64,000 bases of DNA from Leptospira brenneri (GCF_002812125.1 NZ_NPDQ01000008.1:124001-188000), one strand, 5' to 3'; counted from the stretch's first letter, positions 54,522-63,616 are shown. Numbers and translations are program-made. Notes: a model not told the origin generated them from the letters alone.

Positions 54522-55649
54522 TTAAGAACTAAATAACTCTCTGATCCTCAAATGATCCGGTTTCCCATTAGGTAATCTAGGAATGGGTTTGTTGGTTAGA
54601 ATTTGTTTTGGGACATGGCTTTCTGGCATTTCTCTTAGAAGTCGGCTTTCGATCTCTTTTGGACTTAAATTTGTAGAACTTAACATTCCCATTGTATCAC
54701 CAAAGTTATCTGAAATCGGAACACAAACAAATTCGCCTGGTAAAGACAAACCGAGAATTTCTGACTCGACTCGGTCTAAAGAAACTCGTTTCCCTTTATG
54801 TTTGATGATTCGGTCCTTTCTTCCTAATAAATACCACCCCCGTTCGGACCAGTTTCCTATATCATTTGTCGCATAGTATTCGTTTTGTGGTAACTCCTGC
54901 AAAATCCAACCTTCCTCTTCCAAAAGAAACGATTTTGGGGATAAAAATGGACTTTTCATCTGGAGTTCTGTTTCTTCCGTTCCTTCGATAGCAATAAATT
55001 TGAGTTCTAGATCTGGTAGGATTTGGAACCGGTTTTGTCTGAGAGCATCTCTGTACCCAATGGCCCCCGTCTCTGTAGAACCATAAATTTCCAATACAGA
55101 AATTCCTCCTCTGTCCCGAAAGGTTCTGGCTAAAGGAACAGGGAATTTCATTCCTGAAACCACTGCATTTTGGGGAAGAGGGTTCCCACTCTCAAAAGCT
55201 TTTTGTAATTGGGGAGCGGATGTAATCCATAGATTGGCTTTGTCTTTAGGAATATTTTGTTTTGTCGGGATTTTAAGCCGCTTGGGGATCAAATACCCCC
55301 ATAGAAGTCCATAGAGGTGGCAGAGAGGCACAGAAACAAACATTCCTTCCGTCTTGGCAATTGTATAAAGGGATTGGACGTTTTCATCTGCTGTCCAAAA
55401 AGAAATTTCCGCTTCGATCTCTCTCCATTCTTTCCATACCATTTTTGGAAGTCCTGTAGAGCCTGAAGTCACCAAACAAAAAGATTTTTTGGAATCTAAG
55501 ACAGGAAGAGGAAACTTGCGGAGATGATTTTCTAAGACCGTTCCTTTCCACAATGGATCAACGAGGATAGGTTGGTCTTTTTCTAAATCTAATTCAAAGT
55601 TTCCAGAAAGAAAATATTCGAGGTCAGCAAAACGTAGAATAGAGGTCAT
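54522..55649 (-). CDS. Small AMP-dependent acyl-CoA synthetase-like ligase
   Basis: 375 residues, shorter than the 500-600 of normal acyl-CoA synthetases. The adenylation core is present: SFCLVTSGSTGLPKMVWKEW (about 56-76, phosphate loop), YGSTETGAIGYRD (about 195), TNDIGNWSERGWYLLGRKDRIIKHKGKRVSLDRVE (about 265-300, hinge), and the C-terminal Lys in LPNGKPDHLRI (about 360). N-terminal part is truncated. Such small forms occur with acyl-carrier or polyketide-type pathways. It precedes the hotdog-protein gene. Substrate unknown. Confidence 0.8.
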   Translation of the reverse strand: MTSILRFADLEYFLSGNFELDLEKDQPILVDPLWKGTVLENHLRKFPLPVLDSKKSFCLVTSGSTGLPKMVWKEWREIEAEISFWTADENVQSLYTIAKTEGMFVSVPLCHLYGLLWGYLIPKRLKIPTKQNIPKDKANLWITSAPQLQKAFESGNPLPQNAVVSGMKFPVPLARTFRDRGGISVLEIYGSTETGAIGYRDALRQNRFQILPDLELKFIAIEGTEETELQMKSPFLSPKSFLLEEEGWILQELPQNEYYATNDIGNWSERGWYLLGRKDRIIKHKGKRVSLDRVESEILGLSLPGEFVCVPISDNFGDTMGMLSSTNLSPKEIESRLLREMPESHVPKQILTNKPIPRLPNGKPDHLRIRELFSS

Positions 55650-55651
55650 TA

Positions 55652-55697
55652 AACAAAAAATCCTCCCCCCAGGGTTTGGAGGAAGGATTTCTTTTTA
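55652..55697. terminator. Strong bidirectional terminator
   Basis: ATCCTCCCCCC (55660-55670) pairs over 11 positions (two G-T) with GGAGGAAGGAT (55678-55688). AAAAAA precedes and TTTCTTTTT follows, so transcripts from either side would end in U-rich sequence. It mainly serves the LruC-domain gene on the minus strand. Confidence 0.8.
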
Positions 55698-55714
55698 AGG
55701 TAGGTCTTTTAGTT

Positions 55715-57571
55715 TTAAGCGGCTTGTTGTTTTCCCAATCGTTTTTTCATTAGGAACCCAAGAGCAGCTCCTATCACGATGAGACTTGCTGATACTTCCA
55801 ATGCATTTTTCTGAACTGCTTTGATGAGGTAGGCGGAAAAACCATTGTCAACATAAAAGTCACTGACTCGAACTACGTAGGATGGACGGTTTGGTGCAGG
55901 GATTTGATCTACATTGAGATACCAATCTTTATGAGCCACTCCGTTGGAGTTCATCCAAGAATTGAAGAAGATGTAACCAGAAGTAGACGGTTTACGAATG
56001 TCAGCACCTTCTGTTGGGTGGTTGAAGATTCCAGGAACAATGATGGCCCAAGGAAATCCATTTTTATCAATAAAGGAATCTTTTCCTTTGCTATCAGTGA
56101 AAAAACCAGGACGGTAAATTTGTCTAAACACACCATCTGTCTTTTGGTTGAAAGCAAGGAAGTAATTCAAATGCCCACCGACTAGGTTCTTTGTTGCATT
56201 CAAATCTACTGGTTCTTCAAAGGTAATGGTTACGTTCGCTGTGACCCCACGAACAAAGTTATTGATAGTAAATGTTGTTCCTGCTGCAGGAGCATTTTTA
56301 CTTCCAAATAATGTTTTGTCTGAACTAGGAAGAAGAAGGATACCACGTTTGAGTTGTGCTGGAGTTAGGGTTCCACCAGTACAGTCTCCTGTCGCATTGG
56401 CAGTGTATTTTGGTGCAGAAGCGCAACCACTCCATGGTTTTCCACTTCCATCAACATAACTCACTTGCACTTTTGCGTTAGTGGAAACATTCAAAGAAAG
56501 TCTAAGTTCGTGATTGTATCCTGCACCTTTTGCTACGTGGGTGTATGTTCCCCGGATCACCTTTACTTTGTTTACTGGTGTTTTATCCATCTCTGTAGTA
56601 AATATGGTAGAGTGGTCGTTTAAGTCAGCGTCTCCTGCAGAAGGATACATATCTTCGAAGGCAATTGTGTATCTACCAGAACGTGCTGTGGTTGCAAGAC
56701 TTGGATCTTCAGGGAATTCATCATAAATATTTGCGATTCCATCACAATCAGTATCAACTGCCTGCACACAACCATTGACTGGTTGGAAGTTGGTTGTATC
56801 AACATTGATAACAGGAGCTACCACCACAGTTCCAGAAGAGGAACCTGAACCACCATTGGCTGGTTGTTGTACGGGAGCTGTTCCTGTAAGTTCTACTACT
56901 TCACCAGTAGTTGGATTCACACCGATCACACTGATCTCTACAGTAGTTACTGTAGGAGGAACGCTAATAGGAATGGTCACAGATCCATTAGAATCAGTTG
57001 TTCCTACTCCCACCACATTGGGTTGCCCTGTCGTTGTAGTTTCAGTCACAGTAACAGGAGCATTTGCCACTGGGCCTGATTCATTTCCAACAGTAACGGT
57101 TACGGGAACCGTGATATTTGTTTCAAAGTTAAAATTACCACCATTGGTTTGGTCTACTACTACAGTTGTAGTTTCATTATTTACGGTAGTGGGTGCTGGA
57201 GTGGGAGTTGTTACCACAGGAGCAGGGGTTGGTGTGGTGACTACCGGCTCTGGGTTTGTTGGTTCCGAAGGAGTCGTAGGTGCAGGTGATGCAACCTCAG
57301 GAGCTGGAGTGGGAGTTGTTGTCGTTTGTTCTCCTCCATTTGTGGAACCATCTGTTGGTGTGGTTTCAGAAGGAGCAGTGATTTGACCTGGGTCTGTAGT
57401 TTCTAAGCCAACTACAGTGAATGTACCATTTCCAGTATTTGCTGCTTCTGCCTGCGTCGCAGTTGACCCATCCCCCAATCCTAAAAAGGGAAGAAGTAAT
57501 AATCCCTTCTTTTTATTGGAACAATCCAATAAGAGAAGAGGAATTGTTATAAGAACTAACCATCGTTTCAT
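55715..57571 (-). CDS. LruC-domain lipoprotein
   Basis: 618 residues. The N-terminus MKRWLVLITIPLLLLDC is a lipoprotein signal (LLLDC, Cys 17). Then comes a low-complexity Thr/Pro/Val/Ala region (about 45-150; repeats such as TPTPAP and VTTPTPAPVV), a Big-like beta domain (about 150-235), a D-rich segment VDTDCDGIANIYDEFPEDP (about 262-280) like calcium-binding repeats, and the LruC domain (about 290-590) with RYTIAFEDMYPSAGDADLNDHS. The C-terminal SLIVIGAALGFLMKKRLGK is a membrane-like tail. It resembles Leptospira LruC, a surface-associated lipoprotein. Functions are not established. Confidence 0.9.
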   Translation of the reverse strand: MKRWLVLITIPLLLLDCSNKKKGLLLLPFLGLGDGSTATQAEAANTGNGTFTVVGLETTDPGQITAPSETTPTDGSTNGGEQTTTTPTPAPEVASPAPTTPSEPTNPEPVVTTPTPAPVVTTPTPAPTTVNNETTTVVVDQTNGGNFNFETNITVPVTVTVGNESGPVANAPVTVTETTTTGQPNVVGVGTTDSNGSVTIPISVPPTVTTVEISVIGVNPTTGEVVELTGTAPVQQPANGGSGSSSGTVVVAPVINVDTTNFQPVNGCVQAVDTDCDGIANIYDEFPEDPSLATTARSGRYTIAFEDMYPSAGDADLNDHSTIFTTEMDKTPVNKVKVIRGTYTHVAKGAGYNHELRLSLNVSTNAKVQVSYVDGSGKPWSGCASAPKYTANATGDCTGGTLTPAQLKRGILLLPSSDKTLFGSKNAPAAGTTFTINNFVRGVTANVTITFEEPVDLNATKNLVGGHLNYFLAFNQKTDGVFRQIYRPGFFTDSKGKDSFIDKNGFPWAIIVPGIFNHPTEGADIRKPSTSGYIFFNSWMNSNGVAHKDWYLNVDQIPAPNRPSYVVRVSDFYVDNGFSAYLIKAVQKNALEVSASLIVIGAALGFLMKKRLGKQQAA

Positions 57572-57597
57572 GTCGATATATCCTACCTGTATAGGGA

Positions 57598-57626
57598 ATT
57601 AAACGACAAAATAGTTAAAAAATCAA
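57598..57626 (-). promoter_or_regulatory. Candidate promoter of the LruC-domain gene
   Basis: Reading the minus strand, TTGATT (complement of 57621-57626) is followed after 17 bases by TTTAAT (complement of 57598-57603), a good sigma-70-like pair. The ATG at 57571 is 27 bases further with the ribosome site TAGGA. Confidence 0.55.
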
Positions 57627-57688
57627 CGGCGATTTACAGGAGTTTAGGGAAATCCATGGGATTTTTTGGGGAATGTACGAAAAGTAAG

Positions 57689-57735
57689 AAAAAAAAATGA
57701 ACAAAATGCCCTGAAAACAGTAAACAAGAGCATTT
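57689..57735 (-). terminator. Terminator of the ubiE/menG gene
   Basis: On the minus strand, AAATGCTC (complement of 57728-57735) pairs with GGGCATTT (complement of 57704-57711), and the run TTTTTTTTT (complement of 57689-57697) follows. It sits just after the stop of the methyltransferase gene at 57739. Confidence 0.6.
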
Positions 57736-57738
57736 GTA

Positions 57739-58473
57739 TTACTTAGAACTCTTTTTGGAAACATGAGCAACTGCATTTCCAAAAACAAAATTTTGGAACC
57801 GTACATTTTGAAACCCAAGTTCGTTTAAAATGCCCGTTAAGGTTTCTTGGTCAGGGTAGGCTTTCGATGAATGAGGTAGGTAATCAAACATCTCATTTTC
57901 CTTTCCATAGAGCAAATACCCAAATAAAGGAACAATTTTGAAAAAATAAAAGTCAGCAAAGAATTTTAGGAATTTAGGTCTCACTCGTCCTACATCCAAA
58001 TTCACGAAGACTCCACCTTGCTTTAATACTCGTTTGATTTCGAGTAGGCATTTCCCAATATCAGAAACATTCCGTAGGCCAAAGCCCATCGTCACAATGT
58101 CAAAACTACCATCTGCAAACTGACTTAAGTCCATGGCATCGCCAACAAGGAGTGTCACTTTTGGGTCTTTTGGAATTTTGTGGATGGCAAAGGACAACAT
58201 CTTTTCTGAAAAATCAAGACCAACTACTTTTTCTAGGTTTGGATCTTGGGAGAGACGAAGAGTGATGTCTCCTGTCCCACAACAGAGGTCTAGGGCAGAT
58301 TTGGCGAAAGGAACGCTCTTTTTGGCTTCTCTCACCACCCAATCCTTCCAAATACGATGTAGAAAGAAACTATTCCAATCATTGAACCGATCGTAGGCTT
58401 TGGCGATTCCATCAAAATTAGTTCTTACATATTCCGGTTTCTTTTCTTGGGATGGCAGTTGGTATTGGTTCAT
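57739..58473 (-). CDS. ubiE: Demethylmenaquinone/ubiquinone methyltransferase
   Basis: 244 residues from ATG 58473 (MNQYQLPSQEKKPEYVRTNFDGIAKAYDRFND). The frame is open back to 58689, but that part is Lys/Arg/Ser-rich and overlaps the ExbB gene on the other strand, so I leave it out. SAM motif ALDLCCGTGDITLRL (about 58-72), the UbiE signatures YDRFNDWNSFFLHRIWK (about 26-42) and RVLKQGGVFVNLDVGR. It makes the last C-methylation step of menaquinone. Leptospira-type spirochaetes use menaquinone, so the MenG role is expected. Confidence 0.93.
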   Translation of the reverse strand: MNQYQLPSQEKKPEYVRTNFDGIAKAYDRFNDWNSFFLHRIWKDWVVREAKKSVPFAKSALDLCCGTGDITLRLSQDPNLEKVVGLDFSEKMLSFAIHKIPKDPKVTLLVGDAMDLSQFADGSFDIVTMGFGLRNVSDIGKCLLEIKRVLKQGGVFVNLDVGRVRPKFLKFFADFYFFKIVPLFGYLLYGKENEMFDYLPHSSKAYPDQETLTGILNELGFQNVRFQNFVFGNAVAHVSKKSSK

Positions 58474-58489
58474 AGAGGTCGATACATCC

Positions 58490-58954
58490 ATGAATTGGAC
58501 ATTTTCAATTCCCGCAATTTTGATTTTTATTCTGCTTTTTTGTTTTTCGCTGACTTCCTTCTTTTTTTTCTTCCGATTGGTTCTTGGACTTCGGAAATTA
58601 GAAGATCGTAGCTTTCGTTTGGAGTTATTTCCTAAAGAACCAACCGATGCTGAATTGGAATTATTCTTTTCTCCTTTGGAAAGAACCATTCATTGGCTAC
58701 CAACCATAGCTTCCCTTTCTATGCTTCTCGGGCTTCTTGGAACTGTGATTGGAATTAATTCTGCTTTTGGTGCTATGGAATCACAAGGTAAAGTGAGTTT
58801 AGAAGTACTTGCGGGTGGAATTAAAGATGCTTTGAATACAACCATTGTTGGATTACTTGTTGCAATTCCTGCTTTATACTTTCACAGGTTTGGGGAAAAT
58901 AAAATTCGTTATATTTCGGAACTTTTGGTAAAAGATTTTTCAAATTCGAAATGA
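58490..58954 (+). CDS. exbB: ExbB/TolQ/MotA-family proton channel protein
   Basis: 154 residues from ATG 58490 (MNWTFSIPAILIFILLFCFS). The frame is open to 58400, but that part overlaps ubiE and does not form a signal. Three membrane segments are visible (about 5-25, 75-95 and 118-140), with the conserved TM2-TM3 pattern SMLLGLLGTVIGINSAFGAM and GIKDALNTTIVGLLVAIPALYFHRF. With ExbD it forms the proton-driven motor that energises TonB- or Tol-dependent transport. It overlaps the ExbD gene (ATGA). It is shorter than E. coli ExbB (244), like many compact members. Confidence 0.88.
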   Translation: MNWTFSIPAILIFILLFCFSLTSFFFFFRLVLGLRKLEDRSFRLELFPKEPTDAELELFFSPLERTIHWLPTIASLSMLLGLLGTVIGINSAFGAMESQGKVSLEVLAGGIKDALNTTIVGLLVAIPALYFHRFGENKIRYISELLVKDFSNSK

Positions 58955-59346
58955 AACTGCGTAAATCCAGCTCAAATTCCTCCATTGACATTAGTAGTTT
59001 GATTGATGTATTATTCATTTTACTAATTTTTTTAATGTTAGCTGTTCGGTTTACGGAAACAACTTCTACTTTACAACTTGACCTTCCCAAAACTCAAACA
59101 GATTCCATTGGAGAGGAGTCACCCAAGTTTAAAATCCAAATCAATCATTTAGGCCTCATTTACATTGATGGAAAAGAAACTGGGAAAGAATTGTTAACCG
59201 ATGTAATTCCAAAAAATGAAGATGGAAAATCTAGAATCGTTTTAGAAGTGGATAAAAAAGTTGAATTTCAGTTTTTTGTTTTGGTAACCGATTTATTAAA
59301 ATCGAAAGGTTATCAAAAGATAGACATCGTTACTCTGAAAGATTAG
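58951..59346 (+). CDS. exbD: ExbD/TolR-family protein
   Basis: 131 residues. A short cytoplasmic start with SSIDISSLIDVLFILLIFLMLAVRF, whose SLIDVLF carries the conserved Asp (about residue 16) of the ExbD/TolR membrane helix, then a periplasmic domain (about 45-131) with INHLGLIYIDGKETGKE. It starts in the ATGA overlap with exbB, so they are translated together. TonB or Tol partner genes are not seen in the window. It ends in coding overlap with the convergent histidine kinase (17 bases). Confidence 0.92.
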   Translation: MKLRKSSSNSSIDISSLIDVLFILLIFLMLAVRFTETTSTLQLDLPKTQTDSIGEESPKFKIQINHLGLIYIDGKETGKELLTDVIPKNEDGKSRIVLEVDKKVEFQFFVLVTDLLKSKGYQKIDIVTLKD

Positions 59347-61330
59347 AAGACTGCAATAAATCGATTAAAAATTTATACCTTTTGTTTTGAACTTTTTGTT
59401 CTAGGATTTTTTTCCCTCTATCTTCTGTTTGGATTCCGTTCAAAACCCCTGTTAACAATCCAAAGTTTTGGATTCGAATCAGTTTCAGAATTTCACGTTT
59501 TAGTTCTGGAGAAGATGCATTCAAAAAACTTTGGACAAATTCTTCCTCAGACTCTTCTTGTTTTTCTGTTTGTATGATCTCATCCGTATGAGTTGGTCCA
59601 AGTTTTGATTTTTGTTTTAATCCTTCTGGAACTATTTGTAATCTGGTTAGCGGAATTTCAAAAGAAAATTCAGAACCGACCCCCACAAAACTTTTTAAAT
59701 GAATGCTGCCTCCCATAAATTCAACTAACTGTTGGCAGATGGAAAGACCAAGCCCGGTCCCTTCTTTATAGGAACTGCCCTGTTCGGTTTGTTGAAAGGC
59801 TTCAAAAATCGAATGTAATTGATCACTTGGGATTCCGATTCCAGTGTCTTTCACAATGAATCGAACTGAATCAAACGTTTGTTCGGGATTATTCTCAATT
59901 TTGATTTCCAAACTCACGGAACCTTGGTTTGTGAATTTTAATGCGTTCCCAAGTAAATTAACAAGTATTTGGCGTATTTTTTGTAAATCAGCTTCATAAT
60001 AACCAAACTTGATACTTTCAGCACCAATTAATTCAAAACTAATAGATTTTTCTGCAAAACGATACGAAAACATTGAAAACAAAGTATCCCAAAGTTGGAC
60101 AAGAGAAAAAGGTTCGCGGGTTTCTGTCATTTTACCTGCTTCGATTTTTGCCAGATCCAGAATGTCATTGATCATTCCCAGTAAATGAACTCCGTTTTCA
60201 TAGAGAGAGTTTACATAACCTTTTAAGTGTCCTGGAAGGTTGGGATCTTTCTCCAAAATCTGAGAAAATCCAATCACCGCATGGAGGGGAGTCCTTAGTT
60301 CATGAGTGATTTTTGAGAAAAATACAGACTTGGAACGGTTCGCTTTGATTGCTGCTTCCACAGCTTTTTGTAATCTTTTATTCTGTAATTGAATTTTTTG
60401 TGAGTAGTCGTTTAATTTGTCTTCGGCGATTTTTCTATCAGTGATATCGAATACGGTAGATTTACTGATGATAAAGTTCCCGTTTTTGTCGAAGGTTGCA
60501 ATAGAATTTAAACTAATAAAAAAAGTTGATTTGTCTTTTCTGACAAACTCTAGTTCAACTCCTGTTAGATTTTCGTTGGGGAAGGAATTAGTAATGAGTT
60601 TGTATTTTTCCTGGCTACTTTCGGTCATTAAATCGTTAAATTTATAATTACCAACAACTTCTTCTCTAGTATAACCGAGCCAATCAAGTTCCGTGTCGTT
60701 AATGGAAACAATGATATTATCTTTATCAAGTGAATGATAACCACAAGGAGCATTGTTATAGAGGTCTAATATCCTTTCATAGGATTTCATTAGATTTTCT
60801 TCTGCAATTTTGCGGTTAGTGATATCATTTCCGATAGATAACACTTCGTATGGATATCCAAATTCGTTTTTTAGAATTCGGTTCGACCAAGTGACTGTAC
60901 GTTTATCACTTTCGCCGATGAAAACATCATATTCTTGGCGAATGTTGTGTTCTGGCCTATGAAAGATATTCCACAATTGTGATTTAACTTCGTTGGACTT
61001 TTCCATCGGAATTTGAAATAAATCCAAAACCACGTCTTTCCCTTCTGCTAAATCTTTTGTGGTTTGAAAGAATTCTTCTGCGTAAGGATTGATGGAATGA
61101 ATTTTAAAGTCCGGACTCCAGCGAATGATGATGGAATTAGCTGTGTCGTAGATATCTTGGTATTGTTTTTCTTTTTCTCTGATGGTGCGTTCAATTTCTT
61201 CTGAGTTACTTAAATTTTTCCTAAAAAGGATAAGTCTCAGTTTTTTTTCTTTTTTCAACGCAAAATAATAGTAGTAGGTAAGTAGTAGTGATCCAATCAC
61301 AATGAGAATTGTAAGGATTTCAAAAATCAT
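59330..61330 (-). CDS. PAS-domain histidine kinase
   Basis: 666 residues. One N-terminal membrane helix (about 3-24, ILTILIVIGSLLLTYYYYFA), two PAS regions (about 50-175 and about 180-300; the second TGVELEFVRKDKSTFFISLN), HisKA with the phospho-His in FFSKITHELRTPLHAVIGFSQ (about 343), HATPase with NLLGNALKFTN, DTGIGIPSDQ and GTGLGLSICQ, and a tail (about 580-666). It shares a 4-base ATGA overlap with the response regulator-phosphatase upstream on the same strand, which makes it the cognate partner by context. Confidence 0.94.
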   Translation of the reverse strand: MIFEILTILIVIGSLLLTYYYYFALKKEKKLRLILFRKNLSNSEEIERTIREKEKQYQDIYDTANSIIIRWSPDFKIHSINPYAEEFFQTTKDLAEGKDVVLDLFQIPMEKSNEVKSQLWNIFHRPEHNIRQEYDVFIGESDKRTVTWSNRILKNEFGYPYEVLSIGNDITNRKIAEENLMKSYERILDLYNNAPCGYHSLDKDNIIVSINDTELDWLGYTREEVVGNYKFNDLMTESSQEKYKLITNSFPNENLTGVELEFVRKDKSTFFISLNSIATFDKNGNFIISKSTVFDITDRKIAEDKLNDYSQKIQLQNKRLQKAVEAAIKANRSKSVFFSKITHELRTPLHAVIGFSQILEKDPNLPGHLKGYVNSLYENGVHLLGMINDILDLAKIEAGKMTETREPFSLVQLWDTLFSMFSYRFAEKSISFELIGAESIKFGYYEADLQKIRQILVNLLGNALKFTNQGSVSLEIKIENNPEQTFDSVRFIVKDTGIGIPSDQLHSIFEAFQQTEQGSSYKEGTGLGLSICQQLVEFMGGSIHLKSFVGVGSEFSFEIPLTRLQIVPEGLKQKSKLGPTHTDEIIQTEKQEESEEEFVQSFLNASSPELKREILKLIRIQNFGLLTGVLNGIQTEDRGKKILEQKVQNKRYKFLIDLLQSSNLSE

Positions 61331-62460
61331 TTGATTTCCAACAATAACATGGTCATATCGTCCGCAACTTTGCCACCAGAGAAATTCAAAACTTCAGTTT
61401 GAACAGATTCGAGAAACTCTTTTGAGGTGAGGTGGACTCTTGTTTCGATTAGAGTCAGAAATTTTTGATCACCAAGGTAATCTTCTTTTTCATTTGGAAC
61501 TTCAAACATACCATCAGAAAAAAGAAACAACCGATCCCCCGACTTTAAAAAGATATCTTCATTTTCTGCATTGAGTTGGTCAGGGAACATCATCAGACAG
61601 AAACCTTTGGTTCCTAGTTTGATGATATTTCCTTCGCGGATCAGGAACATATTGTGATGTCCTGCCATAGAGTAAGATAACAAATTTTCTTCTGCTTTGT
61701 ATCTTAGATAGATGGCACTAATAAAGTGAGTGTTAATGAGGGGAGTGAGGGTATTATGAATCCAATACAGACTTTCACTTGGAGATAAAAAAGATTTGTC
61801 CATGGTTTTGAAAGTGATGATTGCCATAAGTGATACCATGGCTGCTGCAATCCCATGACCTGTCACATCTCCAAACAAAATGTCTAAGTCACCGGAAGGT
61901 AAGAGGTCATAAGTGATTAGGTCTCCACCTACTAATTCCATTGGCTGATAAGAGGTATAAATTTGGTAGAGAGGTGAAGGGGGAAATTGGAACGTTACTA
62001 AGTTTTCCTGGTTAGATTTCGCAAGTTCGAGGTCTTTTCGGATTGCTTGTAATAAGTCGATTCTTTCTTTTTCTAAAGTTTTGATTTTGATATGAGTTCG
62101 TATCCTGGCTAGGATTTCCGATTCTTGAAATGGTTTTGTGATATAATCAACGGCTCCGGTTTCCAATCCTTTGACAATATCACTCGTTTCGTTTAAGGCT
62201 GATAAAAATAAGATGGGAGTATTTTTGGATTTCTCCATAGCGAGGAGTCGCTTCGCAACCTCAAGACCACTGAGTCCAGGTAATAAAATATCGAGTAAAA
62301 TTAAGTCAAAATCTAATACTTCTGCCAACTCCAAAGCATATTCCCCGTCATAGGCAACGGCGACTTCATATCCTTGGGCAAGTAAAATATGAGTGATAAT
62401 TTCAATATTGGTTTCATTATCATCTACAACCAAAATCTTTGTGGCTAGTTTTGTGTGCAC
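61327..62460 (-). CDS. Response regulator with SpoIIE phosphatase output
   Basis: 377 residues. An N-terminal receiver (about 8-125; VVDDNETN acidic site, phospho-Asp in LILLDILLPGLSG, Lys in DYITKPF) precedes a PP2C-type phosphatase (about 165-377) with MELVGGDLITYDLL, ILFGDVTGHGIAAAMVSLMAI, SMAGHHNM and LFLFSDGMFEV. The coding 3' end overlaps the kinase start. Phosphorylation of the receiver would control dephosphorylation of a STAS-type antagonist. No such antagonist gene is next to it. Confidence 0.93.
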   Translation of the reverse strand: MHTKLATKILVVDDNETNIEIITHILLAQGYEVAVAYDGEYALELAEVLDFDLILLDILLPGLSGLEVAKRLLAMEKSKNTPILFLSALNETSDIVKGLETGAVDYITKPFQESEILARIRTHIKIKTLEKERIDLLQAIRKDLELAKSNQENLVTFQFPPSPLYQIYTSYQPMELVGGDLITYDLLPSGDLDILFGDVTGHGIAAAMVSLMAIITFKTMDKSFLSPSESLYWIHNTLTPLINTHFISAIYLRYKAEENLLSYSMAGHHNMFLIREGNIIKLGTKGFCLMMFPDQLNAENEDIFLKSGDRLFLFSDGMFEVPNEKEDYLGDQKFLTLIETRVHLTSKEFLESVQTEVLNFSGGKVADDMTMLLLEIK

Positions 62461-62536
62461 AATTCATGAAGGATTGGGTGGAAAAAACATTTGGCAAGAG
62501 ATTTTTGAATTAGTTTGATTCTGAAAGATAAGAGAA

Positions 62537-63613
62537 ATGAAAAAGATCATCCATATTGATATGGACGCATTTTATGCTTCTGTGGAACAAAGAGACTTCC
62601 CGGAGATGCGAGGAAAACCCGTCGTTGTTGGCGGATCGCCGCATTCTAGGGGGGTTGTCTGTGCTGCCAGTTATGAAGCAAGAAAATTTGGAGTTCGCTC
62701 TGCCATCTCATGTTTCCAAGCCTATAAACTTTGTCCAGATGCTATCTTTACCAAACCCCGATTTGATGTTTATAAATCTGTCTCTAAAGAAATTCGTAAT
62801 ATATTCTTAGAATATACAGATCTTGTTGAACCTTTGTCTTTGGACGAAGCCTATCTGGACGTAACTTCTAATAAATTAGATATCCCACTTGCCAGTACCA
62901 TTGCCAAAGAGATTAGAAAAAAAGTTTTTGAACAAACGGGACTTACTTGTTCGGCAGGTGTGGCCCAGAATAAATTTTTAGCGAAGATGGCTTCCGAAAA
63001 GAATAAACCTAACGGACTTTATGTGGTTCTGCCTGGTGAAGAAGAAAAATTTTTAAACGATTTACCACTATACAGCTTTCACGGGATTGGAAAAAAAACA
63101 TATGAACGTCTTTCCTCTTTGGGTTTTACCAAGGGCTCTGATTTACGAAAGGTAGAGGAAGCATTTTTAATCAGGGAATTTGGAAAAATGGGAGCCGTTT
63201 TTTACCGAATGGCAAGGGGAATGGATGATAGGGAAGTTATCCCGTTTCGAGATCCCAAATCGATTGGAGTGGAAACAACTTTTTCACATGATTCTGCGGA
63301 TTTTGCTTATTTGTTACTCACGTTAGAGACTTTATCTAAAGAACTCGAATTAAGAATGGGTCGTAAGAACAAACAAGGAAAAACACTCACTCTGAAAATC
63401 AAATTTGAAGATTTTACAGTGAAACAAAAATCTATTTCTTCCGATTCTGTTTTCTACTTGGCAGACAACCTTTTCCAGCAATCCTCGAACCTATTGGCAA
63501 CAGTATGGAAGGAAAACACGGATCCAGTTCGGAAAATAAGACTTCTGGGAATTTCTGTGACCAACTTTTCTTATGATACAACAAATGAGGACCAACCTTC
63601 ACTCTTCGGTTAA
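62537..63613 (+). CDS. dinB: DNA polymerase IV
   Basis: 358 residues. Motifs IDMDAFYASVEQRD (about 6-19), SYEARKFGVRSAIS, PLSLDEAYLDVT (about 98-109), which give the catalytic Asp and Asp-Glu, and GIGKKTYERLSSLG helix-hairpin-helix (about 184), then the little-finger domain (about 240-345) and a C-terminal QPSLFG that resembles a beta-clamp-binding peptide. It is an error-prone bypass polymerase. A strict LexA-type TTTG-N5-CAAA box is not visible in the 76-base upstream gap. Confidence 0.95.
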   Translation: MKKIIHIDMDAFYASVEQRDFPEMRGKPVVVGGSPHSRGVVCAASYEARKFGVRSAISCFQAYKLCPDAIFTKPRFDVYKSVSKEIRNIFLEYTDLVEPLSLDEAYLDVTSNKLDIPLASTIAKEIRKKVFEQTGLTCSAGVAQNKFLAKMASEKNKPNGLYVVLPGEEEKFLNDLPLYSFHGIGKKTYERLSSLGFTKGSDLRKVEEAFLIREFGKMGAVFYRMARGMDDREVIPFRDPKSIGVETTFSHDSADFAYLLLTLETLSKELELRMGRKNKQGKTLTLKIKFEDFTVKQKSISSDSVFYLADNLFQQSSNLLATVWKENTDPVRKIRLLGISVTNFSYDTTNEDQPSLFG

Positions 63614-63616
63614 ACT

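Noticed and set aside
56775..57386. Long open frame antisense to the LruC-domain gene, rich in Gly, Val and Thr
   Set aside because: It mirrors the Thr/Pro/Val low-complexity stalk on the opposite strand and has no ribosome site or promoter; a composition artefact.
58474..58689. N-terminal extension of the ubiE/menG frame
   Set aside because: The Lys/Arg/Ser-rich stretch is outside the family length and antisense to exbB; the ATG at 58473 begins the conserved part.
62461..62536. LexA (SOS) box before dinB
   Set aside because: I looked for TTTG-N5-CAAA and found no full match; only TTTGG fragments.
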